Assembly (NCBI RefSeq): GCF_024362695.1
Contig: NC_065405.1
Coordinates: 876,672-940,671, forward strand
Direction: 5' to 3'
Source of the DNA: Pectinophora gossypiella
Lineage: Eukaryota > Arthropoda > Insecta > Lepidoptera > Gelechiidae
Length of the DNA: 64,000 nt
This document shows positions 1 to 11,400 of the stretch, in pieces. The notes below the pieces were generated by a model. That model was not told the origin of the DNA. It worked only from the letters and a program-made list of their open reading frames with translations, and did not search any database. Positions within the stretch are counted from its first letter, which is position 1; every line of letters begins with the position of its first letter. Both the position numbers and the translations under genes were made by a program.

Positions 1-55
1 CCAACCTAACCTTCCCTTCTCAATCTTAGTCACTATATCGTCTTTTACGCCACAT
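1..55 (-). mobile_element. LINE 3'-region fragment (family T1)
   Basis: Positions 2-45 are the reverse complement of the stretch near 14060-14101, which belongs to a LINE C-terminal region reading GHVARM further downstream. Only this edge of the copy is inside the window. Confidence 0.45.
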
Positions 56-239
56 CTCTGTCTTATCACACTGAAAAATCATATTCTGATGTGATTTTAC
101 AAAACAAACGATCTCGAACTGCGATTTCATTCAATTAATTAAATTCCGGCACACCCCAAATACAACAACGAACGAACGAACGGCCACTCTCCGTCCCCCA
201 CCGGCGTCTGAGCTAGGTTTACCTCACCCCTCCTCGAAC

Positions 240-361
240 ACAGTTTAGACTTGAATCGTACGGCGCCAGACGCCACACACACAGATCCGCGTATACAATA
301 AACGTGAATGTGTGGTGTCTGTGTAAAACGAGGTTGTTTGTATGAAGTGTCCGGGGTGTGC
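240..361 (+). repeat. Unclassified dispersed repeat, copy 1
   Basis: About 120 bases resemble 25437-25562 in the same orientation, including an identical run around AAACGAGGTTGTTTGTATGA. It carries no coding potential I can see. The adjoining bases 360-396 became the duplicated target of the Jockey insertion that follows. Confidence 0.5.
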
Positions 362-1110
362 TTACGATGTGTTCCTTCACTGCTGAGCACGTACTTACCT
401 AATATTTTTCTACACGACTTGCATCCGTCCGATCATGACCTATGCAGGGGTAGTTTTCGCTTACGCGAGCCCCTCTCAAATTCACCGTCTACAGGTAATA
501 CAAAATCGTTTCATGCGGAAAGCCACGGGAGCTCCGTGGTTCCTTCGCAATGAAAATCTGCACATTGACCTAGGTCTGCCAACCATTGCCCAATGGCTCA
601 AATTAGCTTCCAAACGTTTTTTCGATTCTGCTCCGCACCACCCAAATCCCCTGGTAGTTGCGGCTTTCGAATACATCCCGCTTAGGGACGGTACTGAAAA
701 GTATCGGCGTCCGAAGGACGTAATATACGATTCCGACGACCCGATTACTTTAGCCATAGAGGCAGCCAATCAGCTCGCGACACCAAACACTTCAGGACCC
801 CGATACCGACCCCGCCGGCGTGGTCGACGATTTCCCTCATTCAGCGCTTATCGCTATCGATCCACTAGGGTCGATTAATTCTTTCAAATATTTTTCCTCT
901 CAGACGACGCCCTGAGCCGAGGTTCGCGCCCAACTGGGCACCCTCAGGCCTGTTGTCTTAAACGTTGTACAGGGTGAGAGCCTTCAGCGCTCCCCATTTG
1001 TCCGACCAAGTAGGTAATGCCATCTGCGGCAAATCTACAATAAGTCACGTCAAAAAAAAAAAAGCTTACGATGTGTTCCTGCACTGCTGAGCACGTACTT
1101 CGTCCCTAAT
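360..1110 (+). mobile_element. Jockey-type LINE, 5'-truncated copy A, with long TSD
   Basis: The insert runs from about 408 to the poly(A) ending at 1063. Its first part is the C-terminus of a Jockey-clade reverse transcriptase; the reading frame is open from about 408, in phase with an ATG at 435, to a stop at 876-878, with motifs RPIMTYAGV, RFMRKATGAPWF and HHPNPLVV. A GC-rich 3'UTR of about 170 bases and a poly(A) tract follow. The flanks 360-396 and 1064-1100 are a 37-base direct repeat with one mismatch, and similarity continues about ten bases past a small indel. The RT core and endonuclease are missing, so this copy cannot move by itself. Its 3'UTR is the reference for the many shorter copies below. 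Confidence 0.88.
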
Positions 1111-1113
1111 ATT

Positions 1114-1492
1114 TTATAAATATAGGTAAGTATGTATTTGCTAAATACTAGCTAAGGGTTGCGGGATCGTAAGTGAATATTGTTGTTTAGAACATTTTGT
1201 GTGGCTTGTTGACTCACCTTGGGAAGTTTATAAGGGAGTTCTTAAATATTTGTTTGGTTTAGTTTTGTTATGATGACGAATTGAGCAATGCTTAGACGCA
1301 TTTCATTGTTGGAAGGTTTTATTTTGATAGGTTTCTTTTTGTATTTGGGTAAAAAACAGCTTTGAATTATTCAATACTTTCATACCTGCTTATGTCTTGC
1401 TTCTATTACGTAGTAAGTAAGTAGGCATTATTCTTTATTTTACGCTTCTATACTAGAATGGGGGAGAGAATAAATAAAAGAATGATTTCGGC
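1114..1492. other. Unassigned AT-rich spacer
   Basis: No open frame, tRNA-like head or inverted repeat recognised. Confidence 0.4.
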
Positions 1493-1654
1493 TATAGATG
1501 GTGCTGTAAAGAATTTCTTTTGAATAACCTTCTAATTTCATGGATAACAGACATAAAACATCTTTTATCTTTGTTGTTTTTTATTTATTTGGATCAACCA
1601 ACAATGATACAATATTGTTTAATAATTAATATTACAACTCCACCAACCCGCAGT

Positions 1655-1765
1655 GGAGCAGCGTGGTGGAGTATGCTCCATACCCTCTCCGGTTGATTGA
1701 GAGGAGGCCTGTGCCCAGCAGTGGGACGTATATAGGCTATTTATGTACGTATGTTATGTATTACA
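1655..1765 (+). mobile_element. RTE-type LINE/SINE 3' tail
   Basis: Carries the recurrent tail GTGCCCAGCAGTGGGACG followed by a TATATAGGC stretch and a TATG-rich end. In other copies this reads as the RTE C-terminus EACAQQWD. The same tail ends the tRNA-headed SINEs at 26289 and 51134. Confidence 0.6.
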
Positions 1766-2273
1766 ATATTTGACTTGGTAATTGTACCACCAGCGGCGTT
1801 GACCGCATTTTACTAAATAAGTAAAGAGGAAGCAGATCGAACCTCACACTATTACAATAATTAATTAATACAAGAAAGAAAGAAATGTAATGAGATGTAT
1901 CAATACAATAGACAATAAGTTTTAACTACTTACTTATTGGTTATTACTTAGTATTGATGATGATTTGTTTTTCGGTATAACTAATGTTTGTTGTTTGACG
2001 TTTTTATTACACCCAGGCACCAGGCACAATTACATCTTCCACCATTATTAAAGAGAAACAATATAGGTAGCAACATAATTCGTACATAATTATGATCCAA
2101 ATATCAAGCAACAATTATTTTTGTATAGACCGCATAATCATCTCCAAAGTTTTTTCACAGGGTCCGCTTACCTAACTTGAAGATTTAACAGGTCTGGTTT
2201 TCTACAGAAGCGACTGCCTGTCCGACCTTCTATTCTGCATTAATTTATGATCCAACCAGAAGTATAGGTACTC

Positions 2274-2614
2274 GCATGTGCGAAACTAGCCATAGAGGCA
2301 GCCAATCAGCTCGCGACACCAAACACTTCAGGACCCCGATACCGACCCCGCCGGCGTGGTCGACGATTTCCCTCATTCAGCGCTTATCGCTATCGACCCA
2401 CTAGGGTCGATTAATTCTTTCAAATATTTTTCCTCTCAGACGACGCCCTGAGCCGAGGTTCGCGCCCAACTGGGCACCCTCAGGCCTGTTGTCTTAAACG
2501 TTGTACCGGGTGAGAGCCTTCAGCGCTCCCCATTTGTCCGGCCAAGTAGTTAATGCCATCTGCGGCAAATCTACAATAAGTCACGTCAAAAAAAAAAAAA
2601 AAGCATGTGCGAAA
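2274..2614 (+). mobile_element. Jockey-type LINE, 5'-truncated copy B, TSD GCATGTGCGAAA
   Basis: Bases 2286-2602 match the last coding codons, 3'UTR and poly(A) of copy A. The perfect 12-base TSD lies at 2274-2285 and 2603-2614. This is a clean dead-on-arrival insertion by target-primed reverse transcription, placed inside an older P-like MITE. Confidence 0.9.
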
Positions 2615-2760
2615 AATATCACACTTTTGCCACTACTTTGTATTATTGAATACTTAATTACGCACCCGAGTAATAAGAAAATAGGTAATTATCACGTTAT
2701 ATTTCGACAGCGACATCTATATTATTTTTGGGGAAAATGGGTTTCAACCTAGAATATATG

Positions 2761-3435
2761 TATATGTCAAGTGATAAAAAGCTATATTTTATCTGTGGTA
2801 AAGGGGCGTTGTCAATAGCGTGCGTTCCCGTGTGAATGAGGGTAGGTCATACGAGGGTGAGTTGGTTCGAGTGATCAATCGGTCGGCATTGTCATTGAAA
2901 TTACTGCCAATTACGCTACGATTGATTTTCGATTGGAATCTGTGATCAAGAGCACTGGTGGAGTAGGTAATTTAATGTACCTACTTATTATGCTTGACTT
3001 AGTTTTGTTGAGTCCGATAGGTCACGATAGCAGCTTTGAGTTACCTAAATAGGGTTGCAAGCTTTGTGCTGGAGAATGAAAATCTTCTATGGTGTCTTTT
3101 GTGGGATTACCAAACTCAGCAACCCTGGTGTCAGGATTGAGCCGCAAAGGCCACAAAAATAGAATTAAAAATAACGATAAAATGAATTACTTAGGTACTA
3201 AAAAGAAGTAAAAATAATGATGAAAAAAAAAAAACTTAAATAACATTTTTTTTTTCACATTATGTTACGTGTAAGAATTCTATTGTGTCGAGTATTATCT
3301 ACTTATGAGTTTTTACTACGACCCAATCATCAAATAAAAAGTATTCTTAATCATCTCAATGACTTCGTAGGTAGGTACCGGGTTTTTCAAAAAGGCGCTT
3401 TCGTAGTTTCCACAACTTATATTCTATACTAGGAT
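2761..3435. other. Mostly unassigned AT-rich spacer
   Basis: Nothing gene-like. About 3098-3150 resembles the tail of the tRNA-headed SINE family 1 on the minus strand (AACCCTGGTGTCAGGATTGA). The rest has no recognised feature. Confidence 0.35.
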
Positions 3436-3645
3436 ATTCGGTACGTGCATCGCGGCCCCGCGACTACGCGGCGCGTGCGGCTCGCGTGTGAGCGCGTGCG
3501 CGCGGCGGGTCACACGCGCCCTCGGAAGCGCACACTCTATCAATCTACGCGCCGCTCTGTAATAATGTGTTCGCCGGACTGCGTACCGCTCAAAACAGGT
3601 TCATTTTATTAGCTAGGGTGGATGTGCGCGGGAGTCGCGGATTAT
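3436..3645. promoter_or_regulatory. CpG-rich island, possible promoter or first exon
   Basis: A sharp rise in G+C and CpG inside AT-rich DNA, densest at 3447-3535 (repeated GCGCG and CGCG). It is not similar to any other stretch in the window. Such islands in insects often mark promoters or untranslated first exons. It lies 1.8 kb beyond the BRD7 stop codon, so it could serve a neighbouring gene. Strand and transcript are not determined. Confidence 0.3.
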
Positions 3646-3924
3646 GATTAAACTGCCGACGTAATGTTAGTTTCTTTTTTATTGAACTCTAATCATCAAA
3701 TTAAAAGTTGGTTGGCGAGATTTTCTCCAAAACGCTGTACTTACCTATCTCCATAATGTTCCATAAATCTCTTTCAAACAGTCTGTCCATTAGTGGGCCT
3801 TTGTTTTTTAATAGTTAGCTTACCCCGTTGGGAAACAGGCGTGAATTTATGAATGTATGTTATTGCCTTATACATACAAGACATAAGATCATTCCTTTTA
3901 CACGCCAACTGGGCTCCATTTATT
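3646..3924. other. Unassigned spacer with LINE-tail scraps
   Basis: A short piece around 3822-3860 resembles the T1 LINE tail (a run of the form CCCCGTTGGGAAACAGGCGTGA). Nothing else recognised. Confidence 0.3.
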
Positions 3925-4240
3925 TAAAATTGAAATATATCTTTATTCAGTAAGTAGGAAACACAGGTTACGCTATGAATTATAATTTTTTACATGACCG
4001 TCTCGTCCGCCTAAAACTACTGCAACTACTCACAACCTGTATAGCCGGGGAAAAGAAGCTGCACACCTCGGCACAGGGCCTTACTTTCTTCAAAAAAAAA
4101 AAAACAATTTGACTGCCTAATAGGCCTACTATCAGTGCATTCATTATCTTCGAAATAATCCATATCACTAACCTCGTAACCTTTATTACAGTTTATGTTT
4201 AATTAAGTACTGTCTTAAAACTGTTCAAAGGTAAATTCTG
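3925..4240 (-). mobile_element. CR1-like LINE 3'UTR, copy 1
   Basis: Shares with 17521-17835 (minus) and 36186-36350 (plus) the block built on CGCCTAAAACTACTGCA, TATAGCCGGGGAAAA and CAGGGCC, and the distal block CTTAAAACTGTTCAAAGG. On the minus strand the left edge reads as an AATAAAG-type 3' end. No coding sequence remains. Confidence 0.5.
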
Positions 4241-4282
4241 AATGTCAATGGAACCCCCTAGAGCTGTATTCTGAAATTTTTA

Positions 4283-4373
4283 TATCGGTTAAGAGCCATT
4301 AGCGTTTCCCATTTGTCCGGCCAAGTAGGTACCTACTTAATGTCATTCGAGGAAAATTAAGTCACGTCAAAAA
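4283..4373 (+). mobile_element. Old Jockey 3'UTR fragment
   Basis: Divergent copy of the Jockey 3'UTR, recognisable by CCCATTTGTCCGGCCAAGTA and AAGTCACGTCAAAAA. No TSD visible. Confidence 0.6.
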
Positions 4374-4675
4374 CCTTGTGGCTGCTCAAACCAATAGGTA
4401 ATTATTATAGCATAACTTGTGTGAGTATCTGTTTCTTTTTTCTAAATTATTTTCATTGTTTTCATCACCATGCAATTTTGATTTAAATACTTGCTGAACT
4501 TACAAGTGCCGCCATCTACTGTACAATGTTGTAAATAGTGAAGTATAAACTTGCTTTGTTATTGCGATAGAGGGCGCTATGCACTGAGTAAGAAAAATAG
4601 AAGCGAGTGGTGTGTGTGGCGTGTCGAGATCGGACTATCGGAGTTGCAAGTAGATTTTATAAATTTAAGCACACG

Positions 4676-4945
4676 TGAAGCTTACTTTATGTAAAAAAAG
4701 CTTATTATAAGATTAATGATTACCTAAATGATAAAAATGACAGGTATTGAATGTGTTCCTCTAGTTATTTAAATAACTTGTAATGTACCCTCATTGATTT
4801 AAAAGATGTGTTGCTGTTTCTTGTCATTTCTTCTACTCAGCCATAACACCTTGCGAAATGACGTAAATTAAAAAATGTTACATTGACCTTCAACAAGTTT
4901 ATCCATGAAAATTACGTTGAATAAATGATTCTGATTTCTATGGTC
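4676..4945 (+). mobile_element. CR1-like LINE, 5'-truncated 3' end
   Basis: Matches 54472-54757 of the full reverse transcriptase copy: the last codons, the 3'UTR with TTCCTCTAGTTATT, and the terminus TGATTCTGATTTC. It is followed by a short T1-type LINE tail (4945-5000). Confidence 0.75.
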
Positions 4946-5012
4946 TCTGCCTACTCCAATGGGAAATAGGCGTGAACATCTTTGTGCATGTGTATAAGAA
5001 AATAAAAAACCG

Positions 5013-5038
5013 TTTATTGTTGTTTGTAATATTTTATT
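5013..5038 (-). terminator. Candidate BRD7 polyadenylation signals
   Basis: On the minus strand AATAAA occurs at 5018-5013 and 5038-5033, about 400 bases past the BRD7 stop codon, and I see none closer. The interval contains transposon-derived sequence, so the true transcript end is uncertain. Confidence 0.3.
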
Positions 5039-5164
5039 ATATTATCTACCAAGTCTTTACACCTTATTCTTAAGATTATTTTTTTTGTTATCAAACAAAA
5101 AAAATACAAAGATCGTACTGAAATGTATATGTAATGTTTTTAACTAACCCAGGGAGTCACTTTA

Positions 5165-5401
5165 TAATAAAAAAACGGATCTGTCAAATCTTCAGGTTAG
5201 GTAAGCGGACCCCGTGAAAACGGGATAACGATGAATTGATGAATTCTGTCTTGTAACCTTTTCACGCTTAAACCGCGGAACCGATTTAGATGCAATTTGG
5301 TGGAGATAGTTTGAGACATTGGAAAGGACATAGCCTAGTTTTTATCTTGGAAATCACCCCGAAAACTGAAGTCCACGTGTGGTTGCGCGGGGAAGGCTAG
5401 T
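5165..5401 (+). mobile_element. SINE tail plus Helitron-like 3' end in the BRD7 3' flank
   Basis: The stretch 5182-5235 (CTTCAGGTTAGGTAAGCGGA onwards) recurs at 35835-35890 and, inverted, near 2160-2200. The stretch 5256-5401 ends GGGGAAGGCTAGT after a GC-rich stretch, like the CTAGT ends of lepidopteran Helitrons (compare 61240). If BRD7 uses the upstream-most poly(A) signal, these pieces lie in its 3'UTR. Confidence 0.4.
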
Positions 5402-5439
5402 AGAGAATAAAACTATGTTGGAGGGTGTGTTGTGGGCGA

Positions 5440-8400
5440 TCACTTGTCGTGGCTGCTGCGGCTGTCGGGGTCGGAGCACACGTCGCGCAGTTCGCGGGAC
5501 TCGCGCTCGTCGAAGTCGTCCACCGCCATCGGAGTGTCTGTTACAAGCAGAATGGTTAAGTATTCAGTGCCTTATTACAAGAACACTAAAGATAAAGCCG
5601 CGTTTCGAAAATAGCGCGGATTTTTTGTTTAACAACGTTGTCCGTCTACGCATCTAATACACGTCTGTCGTAGAAAACATATCACTAGAGGAACTAGTGT
5701 TGCTGCACTTGAATTGCATTCGACAACAATTGATACTCAACTAACGATGCTCCCTCAACAAACAACAAGGCGCGCAACATGTAACCCTTTCAGCTGGCAA
5801 CGTCGCGCGTTGTTGTGCAACATTGTCGTACATATTAGCGTTATGTGTGGCGCGTTAATTGTTGCCTAGTGTAAAGGAGGCTTAATAGCTCCGATTCCTA
5901 TAGACACTTTCTAATTAGTTATATTTGTTATATTCCTATCCGCTGAAAGGAAAGCGACTGATGATTGACAGCTGTTAATTTTAAAAGGAATAAGTGAATG
6001 AATGAATTACTGTTGCAGAACTGTCGGTGGTTAAGTCTAACCATTGTTTTTTTAAACTATCGATAGTGGTCTGTTGGTAGGCAACACTAGAATAAATAAC
6101 CCAGGTGAATCAAAGAGGCATCTCGTTAGTATGCCTGTTTGACGCGTGTTGTCGGGTTATTGGGCAATGTAAAATTTTGAGAGGGTTTTCTGCCAAAAAA
6201 TTAAGTGCATTCTATAAATTTAATAAATATACAACATAATTTATTTATTTTACACGCAGAAAAGCGAGGAAAAATCCGGTACCGGAGGAATTGGGGGCGG
6301 ACAGTAAGAGTGAAAATAGGTCGCCGCGCCACGTTCGGATTTAATTTCATTTCATGGACACAAACCAGAACACTATAAAAAACCGCGTCCCGCACGGCCA
6401 CGTCCACTATTGAGCTGTACAAAAGTACACAAAGACCTTTTTGGCGGGAAACGGGAACGGGGCAGTTGCTTTCTTCATTGAATAATCTAAATAATTAATA
6501 CGAAGTGGTGTTTTGTGGTTAATGATCGCATTAAGTTAGTCGGAAGACATTCGCGAGTGTTATTATATCGGGGTATTCAATAAACAAAGTGTATCTGCCT
6601 ATTTTCGCTTCGTGGCAGGAAGCCGCTTCATAACTCGAAAGTTTATGCGGACTTTTGAGTTAATTCGTTTGGGGTTCGGAGTAGGAGTCTACTCCGAGGG
6701 TGGGGGCTTAGGTTTCATCATCATCACCCTTCATCATTTCATTAATCATCAAGAAAAAAAAATACGTAAGACATGGCTGTATGGGTATAGTTCCCTTTGC
6801 CTTACCGTTCGGGGAAAACCAAAACAAAAAAAAATGAGCTGTACAAAAGTACACAAGTGTCCGTGCGCTCACCCAGGTGGTCGAGCGTGACGCCCATGGC
6901 CCTCCTGAGCGCGGGCAGCGGCGCCACGTGTCGCGGCGGCACGCGCGCCGCCATGCCCCGCAGGCACGCCGCCACCAGCCGCGCCAGCTCGCGCTCCGAC
7001 GCGCCCGGCCGCGCCGCCAGCGACAGGTGCCACGGCGGCGGCTGCGACAGCCTGCGGGCGTTCGTTACACAATCATTATAACACATTATCAACCCATTTA
7101 TTCCCATATCAATCCACTCGTGTCCATATAAATGACATATCGATTCAATCATTTCCATAATATTGCAAGGCTCATTTCCATATCAACCCACTCTTTCGCT
7201 ATATCGGCTCACTCGTTCCCATATCAGGCCACTCATCCCCACATCAGCTCACTCATTTCCATATCAACCCACGCATCCCCATATCCACCCACTCATCCCC
7301 ATATAAGTCCACTCATCCCCATATCAACCCACTCATCCCCATATCAACCCACTTATCCCCATATCAAGCCACTCATCCCCATATCAGCCCGCTCATCCCC
7401 ATATCAACTCACTTATCCCCATATCAAGCTACTCATCCCCATATCAGCCCACTCATCCCCATATCAGCCCACTCATTCCCATACCAGCTCACTCATCTCC
7501 ATATCACTGCCATATCACCCACCTGTCTCGCTGCTCCTTCTCTAACTTCGCCAGCAAGTCTCGCGTGTGACGTAGCGCGGGGGCGAGTCCGTAGTCCTGC
7601 TGGGAGGCTAACACGTCGTCCTCTATTTCGGATAAGAAGTCCACGTCAATGCCCAGGGTGGACAGAGAGCGCAGTTGCTCGATGTCCACTTTTACGTTTG
7701 ATAGATCCTGGAAACATGATAATTGTTTTATTAAGACTACATTCAATGAATATCAATTTAGTCAAGATACGTTAAGTGCGGTTACAGTTACAATATCAGA
7801 AAATAGCTCGATATCAGCACGATTCGTTTACGTGTAACTGCTGGTATGCCCATCTGAACACCCTCAGGCCTATTAAATTTGGTACCGTGTGAGAGAGAGC
7901 CCTCAACGCTCCCCATTTATCCGGCCAAGTAGAAAATGCCATTCGTAGTCACGCCATAAAAGTTTACCTTATCTTCAGCAGCGGGCGGAGTGTCAGTTTG
8001 CTGCTTTTTATCAGGAAACATGGCTTCCATGTCATAGATTGCCGTCCAGGGGGAGTCAGGAGCGAATCGGAGTAATTCCTCGTTGCCTTTACCCGTCTCG
8101 TACGCTGCCAATGAAAGAAACCATCGGAAATTAGAATGACAGACAACGCTTGTTTTTCAAACTATGATGTGAAGTGAAAGGAAGACGTTTGAAGTACACA
8201 ATTTATATCTTTCTTATCTTTACGCAGATGAGTATAGAGTGATGGGCCAGAGTTAGTACTCATTGGGTGCATCGAGATAGGTACTGACCCTTAAAATATA
8301 GTGTGACGATTGACGGCCTCGACTCTTTGGACTTTCTGGTCGAAGCTCGTGCAAAGCAGTTAAAGTCAAGATAGTCAAAGTATCTTGAGAGACGGAAACT

Positions 8401-11400
8401 TCGAATTTCAAACATATCTGCAGCTAGGGACATTATTACGTTGCTCAACTGGTTCTACACCAGGGTTGATGAAGTCGGTTATCATACACCCCACATAAGA
8501 GAAGAACGGAGCTTCTAGTTAGACAAACGTGGGTGTCATTTCACAAACAAATCAAGAGCGAATAGATCCTTACGTAAAGTATGCAGTATCAGATGTGACT
8601 CCTCTTTAGTGAGCGTAGCGAAGGTTCCGTCGTACGCAGGCGCGAACGACGAGAATGGGCCGTAGTTGAGCGGCTTCACACACTTGGCCAGGTTGCGACG
8701 GTCTTCGCGAGGCGCTGGAATAGGTTCGATTCATAATTAGTACGAGATGATGGCAGTCGAAATCGAAAACTAAGACCTGGAAATAAATTCAAGTAGAATA
8801 AAACTGAATTAAGGGGAGGATTGGGTGTAATTTCTTGGACATGATATTTTTGGATATTATAAGTAATTTCTAGTGTAATATACTCACTATGCAGTGCGCC
8901 GGTGCCCTGCGTCAATTTGCCCACCAGCCTGCCGAGGGTCATGCGCTCGTCGGCCGGGCCATCTGCCGGCGCCGGCACCAGCGCTAGGGTCGTCTTGCCC
9001 TCCGCGTCCATGCGGGGGAACGCTGGAATATATTCCAATAAGTTATAACATAATCAGGAAAAACACCAGGATGATCCAAGGACCATCCTGCCGTAAAAGG
9101 TCACACTGTTGCAATTCGTCTAAAAAAGCAATATTGCAATTTGACATCTGCGCAATGTCAACTAATTTGAAAAAGCAATATTGCTTTCTTAGATGAATTT
9201 TATTTTTGGCGGCGAGGGGGTGCTTCCGCCAAAGAATGTTTTCGGGGTACCGAACTGAGCATAGTACCCCGCTAGTCAATGTTGGTTGAGTGACTAGGGA
9301 TCGACGATCCAACGGTGTTATGTTGGAAGTTGTATATATGTGTAAACTTTGATATCGCGTTTCACGACTTGTTGAAGACTGCATTATTGAACGTGGCGCC
9401 ATCTGTTGCATGTGGGCGGAACTAGGTGGCCAACTAGTTGGATCCGCCACAAATTGATTCAATGTGGCCTTTTTAAGTGCTGAGCGAGGGAAATAGAACA
9501 CGTACCTTTCTTAGCCAACTTCCGTCGATGCATCTCTCGCGCTGCTTCCATCTGCATCTTGCGGCAGTCGGCGGCGGAGCGCTCGCCCCCGTCAGACGCC
9601 GTGTCGGGTTCGGAGCCCCCGCCACTCTTGAGGGGCGAGCTGCGCTTCAGCACCTTCTGCGGGGGAGTAAGTTGTACTAGGGTAGGGGAGCATGGCAGGG
9701 CCGTGGCGGCGGGTTACCCCCGAAGCGGAGAGGAGAGGACACGAGTAGGAATCCACCGATCACCGCAAACGTATGCTACCTAAAGGATGTTTCGGGTTAC
9801 CGAACTGAGCACAGTTGGCCGCTAGCCACAGGTTGGTAGTGTAACTAGGTATCGACGATCCAACTGTGTGTTACGTTGGAAGTTGTATGTGCATCGCGCT
9901 GTGCAACCTTCGTTAGCGCGTTTCAAGCCTGCATTAAATGATGTGAGCGCCATCTGTTGGTTATGGATGTAACTATTTGGTCGTCTAGTTGGGTCCGCCA
10001 GAGAGTTAACTAACTTGCTTACTCGCACGCTGATTGGTCGATTCCACAGGTATCCTCTCCACTCAGCTTTGGTGGAAACCCACCCCGAGGGTGCTTGTCA
10101 AGGGGTTTCTAGATTTTGTGTAAGATTTATACAGGCTTCAAAAAAAGAAAAAGGTTCTCAATGTCTTTTTTTTACTTACTTATTTGTTTTCAAATGTTAA
10201 AAGCACATAAATAACAATTGATTACACACTTGACAGACAAAAGTGCAGCTTATTTCTATACTAGTAGACTTTAAACCACTTTATTATTTGAGCTGTATTT
10301 TGCTACTTCATTTGAAAAAAGCGGTCGGTACTGTTATTTTTTATCAGCTAGAACGAATTCACTCTTACAATGTTCAAACTTCAGTTTATTGAACTTTAAA
10401 AACATTTATAAGCTTATTATAAGGTTAATGATTACCTAAATGACAAAAACTCTTGGTATTAAATATGTTCCTCTAGTTATTAAACAACTTGTAACGTATA
10501 CATTGATTTATATGTATTGCTGTTTCAGTTTCTTGCCATTTCTTCTCATCAGCCATATAAAACCTTGCGAAATGAAGTAGATTAAAAAATAAACAACTTT
10601 AACATTTTTATCCATGACAATTATGTAGAATTCTGATTTTAGATTGTCGTTTGTTAATGAGAACATTTCTTTGTTGATGTTATGCGTAAGACAGAAAAAT
10701 AAAACTAATGTATCTAATTTATTACGTACATTTAAACACACACTCCTGGACAAGCGCCATCGCGGCCGTCTACGCGACTATGCAACATGCATACACTAGG
10801 AAACTCCGCGATAAACCGCGTCTTCACTGTTACATCGTATTGCAATGATCACAAACAACTAATATAGTCACTGTTATAAGCAAACAAAACACTAGACTGC
10901 TATGTACATGCCTAAGGCCGTTCGCCGAACCTCGCTTGGCTACGGCGAGGGTCAGATCAATTATGAAGGTTTATTCTACGAAGGAAAATGCCCAAAATAT
11001 ATGTATGAAAACCCAAAATCGTTTACCACGGATCACGGCGCTACCTGTGCCAATCGATGAGTTATTAAACCAGTGAAAGTAATACTGATTGAATCCACGG
11101 GATTTAGAAGTTGTTACTAACTATTAAAAAAAATATACCTACTCGAAATGTATGGAGAGCGGCGACCCTAGGGCGGTCGTTTTAGGAGGGGGCGCCGAAA
11201 TCAGCCAAGACGGGACCACACCGGCTGGCAGCCCCGGATCTACAGGGTAGTCAGCGCCGTCTTAAACTAGGCTGGGGCCCTTGGGCACACAAGAATTTGG
11301 GGCCCTTTTTGAAAGTAAAGAAAACGAATTGGAAAGTAAAAAAATAAAAACACTTACATTTTTTACTAAGTACCCATGAACCCATTTATAGGTAATCAAA

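Larger units (their letters stand above)
1493..2745 (-). mobile_element. P-element-like MITE, copy B, heavily interrupted
   Basis: Pieces at about 1493-1560, 2005-2120 and 2655-2735 line up in order with the compact copy at 19775-20132, including the GATGGYGCTGTAAAG stretch, the CACCATTATTAA stretch and the TTTTTGGGGAA end. The stretch 2010-2036, read on the minus strand, resembles the start of a THAP-type zinc finger (see the copy at 59568). The copy is interrupted by an RTE-like tail (1655-1765) and a Jockey fragment (2286-2602). Confidence 0.5.

Noticed and set aside
6797..7131. Several Arg/Ala-rich frames on both strands
   Set aside because: Shadow frames of GC-rich BRD7 exon 11, whose true frame is fixed by splice phase.
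7132..7545. 137-codon plus-strand frame rich in Pro, His, Ser and Ile
   Set aside because: It translates the intron 10 minisatellite antisense to BRD7 and ends in exon 10.
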